Positions 16,450 through 24,905 of a stretch of DNA of 64,000 nt are shown in pieces. Every line of letters begins with the position of its first letter. Position 1 is the stretch's first letter. This DNA is from Prevotella sp. (GTDB lineage: Bacteria; Bacteroidota; Bacteroidia; Bacteroidales; Bacteroidaceae). The notes under the pieces were generated by a model. The model saw only the letters and a list, made by a program, of their open reading frames with translations. It had not been told where the DNA came from and ran no database searches. The stretch is from assembly GCA_017470345.1 (NCBI GenBank), contig JAFUEP010000001.1:1-64000 (forward strand), written 5' to 3'. A program made the translations under genes and the position numbers.

Positions 16450-17232
16450 TCAGATCTTCGAAATGATGCCCATCTCGGAATTGCGCAGGAACTGAATGAT
16501 GGTGCGTATCTCCGGACCGTCGGGCACCTGCTGCTCAATCTGGTTGGTAGCGTCGAAGACGGAGGTCTGGCCGTGGAAGACGAGGCGGTAGGCGTTGGCG
16601 ATGTGCTTCAGCGTCTTCTCGTCGACGCCATAGGAGCGGCCCATGGTGTAGTTGACGCCGCCGTACTCCGACCGTTTGGTGCAGATGATGTAGGGAGGCA
16701 CGTCCTTCGAAAAGGTGGTGCCGGCCTGGATCATGGCGCCTACGCCGACGTGGGTCTTGGCGTTCTCAATGACGGACGAGGAGAAGATGACGCCGTCGTC
16801 AATCTGGCAGTCGCCGGCTATCTTCGTGCCGTAGCCGAAGACGCAGGCGTTGCCCACCTTCGTATCGTGGGAGATGTGGGCACCCTCCATCAGCACGTTG
16901 TCGTTGCCGATGACGGTCTGGCCGCCGCGATGGGTGGCGCGGTTGATGACGACGTTCTCGCGGATGATGTTGTTGTCGCCGATGATGCACTCCGACTTCT
17001 CGCCGCGGAAGTTGAAGTCCTGCGGCAGGGCGCCGATGACCGCCCCCTGATGCACCTTGTTGTGTGACCCCATGCGGGTGCCGTCGAGGATGCTGACGAA
17101 GGGGAAGATGATGCAGTTGTCGCCGATGACGACGTCGTCCTCGATGTAGACGAAGGGGAATATCTTGCAGTTGTCGCCGATCTTCGCCTTTGGTGAAATC
17201 TCGGCTCTTGGACTTATTTCGCTGTTTGACAT
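16450..17232 (-). CDS. LpxA-like UDP-GlcNAc acyltransferase paralogue
   Basis: A 260-residue left-handed beta-helix protein with hexapeptide repeats (IGDNCKI, IGDNNII, VGNACVF) and an LpxA-type C-terminal helical domain (ANAYRLVF). The catalytic His of LpxA is kept in AHISHD. The usual HQF motif is replaced by IEN, so the His equivalent to E. coli His144 is missing. LpxA starts lipid A synthesis by acylating UDP-GlcNAc. In Bacteroidales the housekeeping lpxA usually sits with lpxD and lpxC/fabZ; this copy stands alone, so it is more likely a diverged paralogue, perhaps with another acyl acceptor. Confidence 0.75.
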   Translation of the reverse strand: MSNSEISPRAEISPKAKIGDNCKIFPFVYIEDDVVIGDNCIIFPFVSILDGTRMGSHNKVHQGAVIGALPQDFNFRGEKSECIIGDNNIIRENVVINRATHRGGQTVIGNDNVLMEGAHISHDTKVGNACVFGYGTKIAGDCQIDDGVIFSSSVIENAKTHVGVGAMIQAGTTFSKDVPPYIICTKRSEYGGVNYTMGRSYGVDEKTLKHIANAYRLVFHGQTSVFDATNQIEQQVPDGPEIRTIIQFLRNSEMGIISKI

Positions 17233-17248
17233 ATTACCAATGTTTTTT

Positions 17249-17427
17249 AAGACACAATAATTTTCTTTTTTAAGACACAGTAATGTTCTTTTTTAAGACA
17301 CAGTAATGTTCTTTTTTTAAGACACAGTAACAGAATAACAGATATAACATATTTATTGTCATGATACTACAGTGTCTTTTTTGTTATTATGTTACTGTGT
17401 CTTTTTATTATTAACCTACTGTGTCTT
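17249..17427. repeat. AAGACACAGTAA array, four direct and three inverted copies (family 5)
   Basis: AAGACACARTAA starts at 17249, 17272, 17295 and 17319 (spacing 23, 23, 24). After a 40-base centre its inverse (TTACTGTGTCTT type) appears at 17367-17378, 17392-17403 and 17416-17427 (spacing 25, 24). Spacers are T-rich. The last inverted copy overlaps the stop codon (17426-17428) of the efflux outer-membrane gene. The array fills the 193-bp gap before the LpxA-like gene. Confidence 0.9.
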
Positions 17428-18847
17428 ACTTCGAACCGCCGCCGAGTGCCTGATAGAGGTTGACGACGGCCTGCATCTTCGAGAAGTCGTCCTGCACCTT
17501 GGAGATGCGGGCATTGAGCAGCGACGACTGGGCCTGAATGACCTCGAGATAGCTGGAGCCCTTCGAGGTGTAGAGCTGGCGGGTGTCCTCAACGTTCTGC
17601 GTGAGCACCTCAACCTGCTTCTGCTCCAGCTTCGACTTCTCGTCGGCCGAGTTGTAGGCCAAGAGAGCATTCGACACTTCGTTGCCGGCCTTGAGGATGG
17701 TGTTCTGCCAGGTGTTGAAGGCCTGCTCCTGCTGAGCCTTGGCCACCTTGAGCCCGGCCACGATCTGCCCGTGCTGGAAGATAGGCTGCGTCAGCGAGCC
17801 GAGAGCCGAGAGAAGCCATTTACCGGGATTGACAATCTGACCGAGGTTATTGGTGAAAGCGGCCGTACCGGTGACGGTGATATTTGGATAGAAACGCGAG
17901 CGGGCCGTCTCAACGTCATAGAAGCATTGTGCCAGCTTCATCTCGGCAGCATGGACGTCGGCGCGGTTGGTGAGCAGCTGGATGCCCACGCCGGCCGAGA
18001 ACTTCTGCGGCAGCGACTGGTCGTAGAGCTTGCCACGGGCGATCTGATGGCCGGCCTCATTGAGCAGGAGCGACATGGAGTTCTCCATCTCGCGGATCTG
18101 ACGGCGGAGGTCGACGGCCTGAGCCTGCACCTGATAGTAGCTCGACTCGGCTGACTGCACGCTGGTGCTGCGGGCACGGCCCAGCTGCATCTGGAGCTTC
18201 ATCATGTCCCAGGTCTCCTTGGTCAGGTTCTCCATATCAGTGAGAATGGCCAGCTGCTCGTCGAGCATCATGAGCGTATAGTAGAGGTTGGCCACGCCGC
18301 AGATGATATTGGTCTGCACTGCCACCTGATAATCCTTCGTGGCCAGCAGCTGCGTCTGTGCGGAGCGCTTCTGCGAGAGGATGTTGCCAAACAGGTCGAC
18401 ATTCCACGAGGCGGCGATGGGCAGCTGATAGGTCTTCGACGTCGAGGCGCCATCGGTCATCACCCGGCTGATGGTGCCCTGCGGAGCAAAGGCCACGCTG
18501 GGCAGGAAGGCGAGCTTGGCCACCTTGAGCATGTCCTCCATCATCTTGACATTGAGGGCGGCGTTGCGCAGGTCAGTATTATTCTCAAGCGCCGTCTCGA
18601 TGAGGTTCTGCAACTGCGGGTCGGTGAAGACCTCGCGCCAGGGCAGCTGGCCGAAGTTGGTGTCGGTGTTGATGGGCAGCGTGTCGCTTTCGACGACCAC
18701 ATCGCGGATCAGGCCCGAAGTATTGACGTTGTCGGGCCGCTCATACTTGTTGTAGAGGCCGCAGCTCGACATGAGCAGGAGGCCCACCCCAACCCCTCCC
18801 CAAGGGAGGGGCTTCAATATAGTTCTGATGATCTGTCTTATATTCAT
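17426..18847 (-). CDS. RND efflux outer-membrane lipoprotein (OprM/NodT family)
   Basis: A 473-residue TolC-like channel of an RND tripartite pump. The lipobox LLMSSC places the lipidated Cys at residue 29. Two OEP domains follow, with alpha-helical coiled-coil segments and the typical ending MQAVVNLYQALGGG. The stretch just before the lipobox (LPWGGVGVGL) is encoded by a GC-rich repeat like one found between genes nearby (18782-18812). No alternative start gives a signal peptide without it. The gene lies 73 bp downstream of the permease gene and is third in the efflux operon. Confidence 0.93.
   Translation of the reverse strand: MNIRQIIRTILKPLPWGGVGVGLLLMSSCGLYNKYERPDNVNTSGLIRDVVVESDTLPINTDTNFGQLPWREVFTDPQLQNLIETALENNTDLRNAALNVKMMEDMLKVAKLAFLPSVAFAPQGTISRVMTDGASTSKTYQLPIAASWNVDLFGNILSQKRSAQTQLLATKDYQVAVQTNIICGVANLYYTLMMLDEQLAILTDMENLTKETWDMMKLQMQLGRARSTSVQSAESSYYQVQAQAVDLRRQIREMENSMSLLLNEAGHQIARGKLYDQSLPQKFSAGVGIQLLTNRADVHAAEMKLAQCFYDVETARSRFYPNITVTGTAAFTNNLGQIVNPGKWLLSALGSLTQPIFQHGQIVAGLKVAKAQQEQAFNTWQNTILKAGNEVSNALLAYNSADEKSKLEQKQVEVLTQNVEDTRQLYTSKGSSYLEVIQAQSSLLNARISKVQDDFSKMQAVVNLYQALGGGSK
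18782..18812. repeat. GC-rich REP-like repeat inside the outer-membrane lipoprotein signal sequence
   Basis: ACCCCAACCCCTCCCC followed by AAGGGAGGGG forms a strong hairpin. It is translated on the minus strand as PLPWGGVGVG within the signal peptide of the OprM-like protein. A related repeat lies at 18885-18920 between the same gene and the permease gene. Confidence 0.65.
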
Positions 18848-18884
18848 ATTCTTATAGTATCTATTTGTCTTTTATCCGACCGAC

Positions 18885-18920
18885 CTCCCCTCCATTGGGG
18901 TGGTCAGTCGGGGGGTGGGC
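18885..18920. repeat. GC-rich REP-like repeat between efflux genes
   Basis: CCCCTCCATTGGGG and the following GGGGGGTGGGC share words with the repeat at 18782-18812. It ends exactly next to the permease stop codon (18921). The CCCC/GGGG hairpin may influence relative expression of the operon's last gene. Confidence 0.6.
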
Positions 18921-21900
18921 TTATTTCTCAAGTTCATATTCCTTTGGCCGATGTGCATACTGAGCCAGCTCGGTGGCCACATCGGGGTTCTCCTCGTCGC
19001 CCTCGAACTTCATCGGCGAGATGCGCTCCTGAAGCGACTGGAAAATGACGAACAGCGTGGGCACAACGAATATCTGGCAGAGCGTACCGATGAGCATACC
19101 GCCCACAGCAGCTGCGCCGAGCGTCTGGTTACCATTCTTGCCCACACCCGATGCGAACATCATAGGCAGCAGACCGATGACCATGGCCAGCGACGTCATC
19201 AGGATAGGACGCAGACGAGCTGCAGCACCCAGGACGGCCGACCAGGAGATGGCCATACCCGTCTGACGGCGCTCCAAAGCGAACTGCACGATCAGAATGG
19301 CGTTCTTAGCCAGCAGACCAATCAGCATGATGAGCGAGATCTGCATGTAGATATCATTCGAATGACCGAAAATCATCGTAAAGAGGAAACATCCAGCCAG
19401 GCCGAAGGGCACGGAGAGCACAACGGCGAGCGGCAGGATATAGCTCTCGTACTGAGCCGAGAGGATCAGATAGATGAACATGAAGCAGAGAAGGAAGATG
19501 AGTGCCGTGGAGTTGCTCGACTTGGCCTCCTCACGCGTCAGACCCGAGTAGTCGAAGGTGTAGCCCGTGGGCAGGAAGTCAGCACCCACCTCCTGGCAGG
19601 CCTTGATGGCCTCACCCGTCGAGTAGCCGTCGGCGACGGTGGCCGTCACGGTGATTGAGGTGAAGAGGTTGAAGCGGCTGATGTTCATCGGGCCGTAGAC
19701 GCGCTCCAGCTGACAGAATTCCTGGACAGGAGCCATGCCGGCAGGCGTGCGCAGATAGATGCTGTTGAGCGACTCAGGCGTCATGCGGGTGGTGTAGTCG
19801 CCCTGCACCATGACGCGGTAGAGCTTACCATAGGCATTGAAGTTCGAGGCGTAGAGTCCGCCATAGTAGCCCTGCAGGGTGGTCAACACGGTGCTGGGCG
19901 AGATGCCAGCCTGTTTACACTTAGCTACGTCGACATGAATCATGTACTGCGGGTAGTTCGGGTTGTAGGACGTCATGGCCATCTGAATCTCAGGACGCTT
20001 GTTGAGCTCGGCCAGATAGTCCTTGACGATGCCGAAGAACTTGGTCAGGTCGCCGCCCGTGCGGTCCTGCATGACGAGCGACACACCCGAGTTGGCCGAG
20101 AAGCCCGGCACCATAGGCGGTGCGAAGGCCAGTATCTGGGCATCCTTGATGTGGGCCGTCTTGATGTAGATCTGAGCCAGCACGCCCTGAGCCTCATAGG
20201 GATTGAGGAAGAAGCGGTAGATGCCGTCGCCCTGCCACAGTCCGGAGAGCTTCCACCAGAAGCCTTTCTGACGCTCGCTGAAGGGTTTGAGCTTGATGAT
20301 AAACGTGGCCTGGTCAGAGCCGGCACCGGCAATGAAGTTGTAGCCCTGAATCTGCTCACGGCTCATGATGGCGGGATCGGCTGCAAGGATAGAGTCGACC
20401 TCATTGATAATCTGACGCGTGCGGGCCACCGACGTAGCAGGCGGCATGGAGACGGTGCAGAAGATGGTACCCGTGTCCTCGTCGGGCACGAGGCCCGTCT
20501 TCGTGGTCGACATGGTCAGCACCAGCGCTGCAATACCGACGATCACGGCTACGCCAATGAGGACAGGCTTGCGCACCAGCTTCTCCACGCGAGACTTATA
20601 CTTGCCGAGAATCTTGTCGTAGGCTGTATTGAACGACGTGTGGAAGCGGTCGATCATCGACATCTTCACCTCTTTGCCATGCTTGTCGTGAGGCTTCAGG
20701 AAGATGGCACAGAGGGCAGGCGACAGAGTCAGGGCGTTCAGGGCCGAGATAAAGATGGCCACGGCCATCGTCACGCCGAACTCACGATAGAACGTACCTG
20801 TCGTGCCGCCGATGAACGACACAGGGATGAACACCGACGCCATCACGAGCGTGATAGATATGATGGCACCCGAGATCTCGTTCATGGCGTCGATAGAGGC
20901 CGTCAGTGCCGACTTGTAGCCTTGGTCGAGCTTGGCATGCACAGCCTCGACGACCACGATGGCGTCGTCGACCACGATGGCGATGGCCAGCAGAAGGGCC
21001 GACAGCGTCAGCAGGTTAATGGAGAAGCCGAAGACACTGAGGAAGAAGAACGTACCGATAAGCGACACAGGCACAGCGATGAGCGGGATGAGCGTCGAGC
21101 GCCAGTCCTGAAGGAAGACGTAGATGACGATGAACACCAGGATGAGGGTGAAGATCAGCGTGAACACCACCTCCTCGATAGAGGCATAGAGGAACTCGGT
21201 GACGTCGTAGTTGATCTTATAGTACATGCCCGGCGGGAACAGCTTGGCCTGCTCCTCAAGCTCGGCCTTCACCTCCTTGGCAATCTGGTTGGCGTTGGAG
21301 CCTGCAATCTGCTGCACCATGCCCATCACCGAGGGGATGTTGTTGTTCTTCATCGAGACTGAATACTGCAGTCCGCCAAGCTCTATCGTGGCCACATCCT
21401 TCAACTTCAGCGTCTGGCCGTTGGCATCGCTCGAGATAATGATGTTGCCAAACTCCTCTTCCGTCTTCAGACGGCCGGTGTAGCGCATGGCGTACTCATA
21501 GGCCACGTCAGCACGCTCGCCGAAGGTACCAGGGGCAGCCTCGATGTTCTGCTCAGCCAGCACACCGGTGATGTCGGTAGGCATGAGCCCATACTGCTTC
21601 ATGATGTCGGGCTTCAGCCAGATACGCATTGAGTAGGTCTTCACACCAGGCGACTGCACATCGCCCACACCCTGGATACGCTTGATAGCGGGTACAATAT
21701 TAATATTATTATAGTTCGTGAGGAACTCGTCGTCATATCGGCCGTCGGAGGTCAATGTGAACATCAGCACCTGCGAGGTCTGACGCTTCATCACCGTCAC
21801 ACCAATCTGCGTAACCTCAGCCGGCAAGAGCGACTGCGCCTGCGAGACGCGGTTTTGGACATTGACCGCACACATGTCGGGGTTCATGCCCTGGCGGAAG

Positions 21901-22178
21901 AGGATGCTCAGCGAGGCCGTTCCGGATGATGCCGACGACGAGATGTAGTCCATGCCCTCCACACCGTTGATGCTTTCCTCGAGCGGCACGAGCACAGAGT
22001 TCTTCACCGTCTCGGCATCGGCACCAGGATAGCTGGTGAAGACGACGACCGTAGGCGGTGCAATGTCTGGATACTGCTCAATGGGCAGGGTAGCCAGACC
22101 GATAAAGCCCAGGATGACGATGAGTATAGATATCACCGTCGACAATACCGGGCGCTTTATGAATGTTGTGAATGTCAT
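18921..22178 (-). CDS. RND multidrug efflux permease (HAE1/AcrB family)
   Basis: A 1085-residue inner-membrane proton-driven pump, normal length for the family. It begins MTFTTFIKRPVLSTVISILI, the standard TM1 start. The paired aspartates of the proton relay are present in AIVVDDAIVVVEAV near residue 405. Two six-helix bundles alternate with periplasmic porter/docking domains, and GLLAKNAILIVQFA marks the second half. It lies 6 bp downstream of the adaptor gene and forms a tripartite pump with the adaptor and the outer-membrane lipoprotein. The export substrate cannot be read from sequence. Confidence 0.96.
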   Translation of the reverse strand: MTFTTFIKRPVLSTVISILIVILGFIGLATLPIEQYPDIAPPTVVVFTSYPGADAETVKNSVLVPLEESINGVEGMDYISSSASSGTASLSILFRQGMNPDMCAVNVQNRVSQAQSLLPAEVTQIGVTVMKRQTSQVLMFTLTSDGRYDDEFLTNYNNINIVPAIKRIQGVGDVQSPGVKTYSMRIWLKPDIMKQYGLMPTDITGVLAEQNIEAAPGTFGERADVAYEYAMRYTGRLKTEEEFGNIIISSDANGQTLKLKDVATIELGGLQYSVSMKNNNIPSVMGMVQQIAGSNANQIAKEVKAELEEQAKLFPPGMYYKINYDVTEFLYASIEEVVFTLIFTLILVFIVIYVFLQDWRSTLIPLIAVPVSLIGTFFFLSVFGFSINLLTLSALLLAIAIVVDDAIVVVEAVHAKLDQGYKSALTASIDAMNEISGAIISITLVMASVFIPVSFIGGTTGTFYREFGVTMAVAIFISALNALTLSPALCAIFLKPHDKHGKEVKMSMIDRFHTSFNTAYDKILGKYKSRVEKLVRKPVLIGVAVIVGIAALVLTMSTTKTGLVPDEDTGTIFCTVSMPPATSVARTRQIINEVDSILAADPAIMSREQIQGYNFIAGAGSDQATFIIKLKPFSERQKGFWWKLSGLWQGDGIYRFFLNPYEAQGVLAQIYIKTAHIKDAQILAFAPPMVPGFSANSGVSLVMQDRTGGDLTKFFGIVKDYLAELNKRPEIQMAMTSYNPNYPQYMIHVDVAKCKQAGISPSTVLTTLQGYYGGLYASNFNAYGKLYRVMVQGDYTTRMTPESLNSIYLRTPAGMAPVQEFCQLERVYGPMNISRFNLFTSITVTATVADGYSTGEAIKACQEVGADFLPTGYTFDYSGLTREEAKSSNSTALIFLLCFMFIYLILSAQYESYILPLAVVLSVPFGLAGCFLFTMIFGHSNDIYMQISLIMLIGLLAKNAILIVQFALERRQTGMAISWSAVLGAAARLRPILMTSLAMVIGLLPMMFASGVGKNGNQTLGAAAVGGMLIGTLCQIFVVPTLFVIFQSLQERISPMKFEGDEENPDVATELAQYAHRPKEYELEK

Positions 22179-22184
22179 TGCTTC

Positions 22185-23366
22185 TTATTTTTTCATTGCG
22201 CCGACAATGTCGCCGGCGGTCATGGCTTTAGCTTGTTCCTGAATCTTCTGCTGATAGCGCTCGGGCGTGATGGGCACGATTTCCATCTGGTCCGAGAGCT
22301 TGGTGATGCCGTTGGTCACGTACTTGTCGCCGACCTTCAGGCCTTCGGTGACGACGTAGTTGTTGCCGTCGTTCTGCGGAGCCACCTTGATCTCTGTGTA
22401 GACGACCTTGTTGTCGGAGCTCACAGTGTAGACGAACTTCTTGTTCTGCACCTCCATGACGCAGGCCTGAGGAATGACGATGGCCTCCTCATTACTCTCG
22501 GGAATGACGATGGTGCCCGAACCACCACTCTTGAGCAGACGCTCAGGGTTCTGGAAGAGGGCAATCATCTGCACGGTGCCTGTGGTTTGGTCGATGACGC
22601 CGCTCATCTTCGTCACAGTGCCCTCATAGGGATATTCGGTGCCATCGGCCAGCTGCAGCTTCACTTTAGGCAGTTCGCTCAGGGCCTCGCCATGACTGCC
22701 GTGAGCCCGCTGCATGGCGAGCACAGCTTTCTCCGTCATTGAGAAGTAGACCTCCATCTGCGAGTTGTTCGACACAGTGGTCAGCACATTCTGGGCACCC
22801 ACCAGGGCTCCTACCTTGAAAGGCAGCGTGCCGACGATGCCAGCGGAAGGGCTCTTCACGTAGCAGAAGCTCAGTGCATCCTTGGCCGAAGCCAGCGCGG
22901 CCTGAGCCTGGGCCAACTGGGCTTTGGCGCTGTTCATCGTGTTCTCTGCCGTCTGCAACTCGTAGTCGCCGATGACATTGTTGTCATGCAGCTGCTTGGA
23001 GTTCTGATAGGTCAGCTCGGCCGTGCTCACCTGACTCTGAGCCGTGTTGACGGCTGCCTGGGCCTGGCGCACCTGAGCCTGATAGGTCTGATTGTCAATG
23101 ACGAAGAGAGTCTGGCCGGCACTCACCATCTGGCCTTCCTTCACGTTGATCTGTGTGATGAATCCGCCCACCTTGGGACTGATCTGCACGTCCTGCACAC
23201 CCTTAATGGAGGCCGGATAGTTAGTCTGCGACGAGGCACTCTGCGTACCCACCGTCACGACGGGATACTCGTTGTCGCCAAAACTAGGACGACCACCGCC
23301 ACCGCCTCCACACGAAGACAGCACGGCAGCAACCGTCGCAATCATCAGAATCTTGTTCTTTTTCAT
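22185..23366 (-). CDS. RND efflux periplasmic adaptor (AcrA/MexE family), lipoprotein
   Basis: A 393-residue membrane-fusion protein. From ATG 23366 the signal peptide ends in VLSSC (Cys19) followed by a Gly run. A barrel-sandwich hybrid (lipoyl-like, INVKEGQMVSAGQTLFVID), an alpha-helical hairpin rich in Gln/Ala (about residues 95-160) and beta-barrel domains follow. The longer frame starting at 23450 begins inside the -7 box and cannot be translated from that promoter. It is first in the efflux operon. No regulator gene is adjacent. Confidence 0.94.
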   Translation of the reverse strand: MKKNKILMIATVAAVLSSCGGGGGGRPSFGDNEYPVVTVGTQSASSQTNYPASIKGVQDVQISPKVGGFITQINVKEGQMVSAGQTLFVIDNQTYQAQVRQAQAAVNTAQSQVSTAELTYQNSKQLHDNNVIGDYELQTAENTMNSAKAQLAQAQAALASAKDALSFCYVKSPSAGIVGTLPFKVGALVGAQNVLTTVSNNSQMEVYFSMTEKAVLAMQRAHGSHGEALSELPKVKLQLADGTEYPYEGTVTKMSGVIDQTTGTVQMIALFQNPERLLKSGGSGTIVIPESNEEAIVIPQACVMEVQNKKFVYTVSSDNKVVYTEIKVAPQNDGNNYVVTEGLKVGDKYVTNGITKLSDQMEIVPITPERYQQKIQEQAKAMTAGDIVGAMKK

Positions 23367-23447
23367 ACGTTTAATATATTTAAATAATTTAGTTCTAAAA
23401 TCGTCCTTGCAAGAAAACCCAATGTTACCCTTCCGGTTTTCGGGCTG

Positions 23448-23455
23448 CAAAGTTA
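23448..23455 (-). promoter_or_regulatory. -7 box of the RND efflux operon
   Basis: TAACTTTG on the minus strand, about 81 bases before the adaptor ATG. No clear -33 TTTG. Confidence 0.55.
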
Positions 23456-23626
23456 CAAAAAAGTAGTGTAAACAGCAAGACTTGTCGTCCTTTTTTACGC
23501 TTTATTAGCACAGACATAAGGAAAAAAATCGATGAATCTAAATTTTTCCGATTGAAAACAACGTTTGTTTGCAGACTTTTTTGTAATTTTGCCCACGAAG
23601 ACAAACCTCATATCAAAACGATGACA

Positions 23627-24196
23627 ATGAAGAAAGTTTATGTATTCTTAGCTGACGGCTTCGAGGACATCGAGGCTCTCATACCTGTTGACGTACTGCG
23701 CCGAGGCGGCGTGGAAGTGGTGACGGTGAGCACCGTCGAAGACTCACAGATAGCCACGTCGGCTCATGGCGTACAGGTCGTGGCTGACGCCATGATTGAC
23801 GAATGCACTTTCGACGACGCCGACCTGCTCCTTCTGCCTGGCGGCATGCCAGGTGCCAGCAACCTCTATGAGTGCGATGCCGTGCGCCAGGCCCTGCTCA
23901 ACCAGCACCGCCAGCAGAAGCGCATCGCAGCCATCTGCGCCGCCCCAGCCGTCGTACTGGCCCAAACGGGTGTGCTCGACGGGCGACGCGCCACGTGCTA
24001 TCCCGGCTTTGAGCAGTTGCTGACGAAGGCTGAATATACAGCCGACCTCGTCACTGTCGACGGGCATGTCACCACTGCCGAAGGGCCTGCAGCCGCCCTG
24101 CCATTCGCCTACGAGTTGCTCAGCCAGTTGGTCGACGCCGAGACGTCACGCCAAGTGGCCGAAGGCATGCGCTATGTCCACCTGATGGAGAGATAA
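23627..24196 (+). CDS. DJ-1/PfpI family protein (YajL/ThiJ-like)
   Basis: A 189-residue DJ-1 family protein. The reactive nucleophile is Cys104 in AAICAAPAVV and the supporting Glu13 lies in GFEDIE, as in human DJ-1 and E. coli YajL. Family members are linked to protein/nucleotide deglycation or redox chaperone functions, which remain debated. The start is ATG 23627 (MKKVYVF); ATG 23621 two codons earlier is equally possible. A frame opening at 23552 is upstream of the TAATTTTG box at 23584-23591. IspD follows after 15 bp. Confidence 0.9.
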   Translation: MKKVYVFLADGFEDIEALIPVDVLRRGGVEVVTVSTVEDSQIATSAHGVQVVADAMIDECTFDDADLLLLPGGMPGASNLYECDAVRQALLNQHRQQKRIAAICAAPAVVLAQTGVLDGRRATCYPGFEQLLTKAEYTADLVTVDGHVTTAEGPAAALPFAYELLSQLVDAETSRQVAEGMRYVHLMER

Positions 24197-24211
24197 GGGG
24201 GCGGATCAATT

Positions 24212-24883
24212 ATGGACTATATCATTATCGTAGCCGGAGGGCGTGGGCTTCGCATGGGAGGCGACATCCCGAAACAGTTCATGCCAATAGGTGGCGTGCC
24301 CGTTCTGATGCGCACGCTACAGCGCTTCCGCGAGTATTCGCCCGACCTGCAGATCATTCTCGTGTTGCCACGCGACCACCAGCCCTACTGGCGTGAGCTA
24401 TGCGACAAACACCACTTCGCTGTCGACTATCAGCTGGCCGACGGAGGCGCCACGCGTTTCCACAGCGTAAAGAACGGCCTGCGCCTCATCCCCGACGGTA
24501 CTAAAGGCGTCGTAGGCGTCCATGACGGTGTGCGTCCCTTTGTCTCGACCGACGTCATTCGTGACTGCTTCCAGACAGCCCATGCGCTTGATGCCGTCGT
24601 CCCCATCGTCCCCGTAGTAGAGTCGATGATCAACATTAAGTCGGGGCCCGTACGACGTGAGGACTATCGCATCGTTCAAACGCCTCAGGTGTTCAACATC
24701 CAGGTGCTGAAGAAAGCCTACCAGCTGGACTACAGCCCGCTGTTCACCGACGATGCCTCGGTGGTGGTGGCCAGCGGTACTGACGTAGCCGTGGTCGACG
24801 GCAACCGCGAGAACATCAAGCTCACCACACCTTTCGACCTCCAGTTAGCGGAATTCTTAGTCTCAATGAACAATGTACGATGA
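24212..24883 (+). CDS. ispD: 2-C-methyl-D-erythritol 4-phosphate cytidylyltransferase
   Basis: A 223-residue cytoplasmic enzyme of the MEP isoprenoid pathway, joining CTP and MEP to CDP-ME. The N-terminal nucleotide loop VAGGRGLRMGGDIPKQF holds the conserved Arg and Lys. VHDGVRPFVS and VQTPQVF are family signatures, and the C-terminus (DGNRENIKLTTPFDL) matches IspD. It lies between the DJ-1 gene and recG with short gaps, which suggests a three-gene unit. Confidence 0.95.
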   Translation: MDYIIIVAGGRGLRMGGDIPKQFMPIGGVPVLMRTLQRFREYSPDLQIILVLPRDHQPYWRELCDKHHFAVDYQLADGGATRFHSVKNGLRLIPDGTKGVVGVHDGVRPFVSTDVIRDCFQTAHALDAVVPIVPVVESMINIKSGPVRREDYRIVQTPQVFNIQVLKKAYQLDYSPLFTDDASVVVASGTDVAVVDGNRENIKLTTPFDLQLAEFLVSMNNVR

Positions 24884-24905
24884 ACAATGTACAGAACCTT
24901 GAACT

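Noticed and set aside
19935-21362. 475-codon plus-strand frame opposite the RND permease
   Set aside because: It is antisense to a conserved permease gene, and its His/Arg/Asp-rich translation is typical of an antisense shadow.
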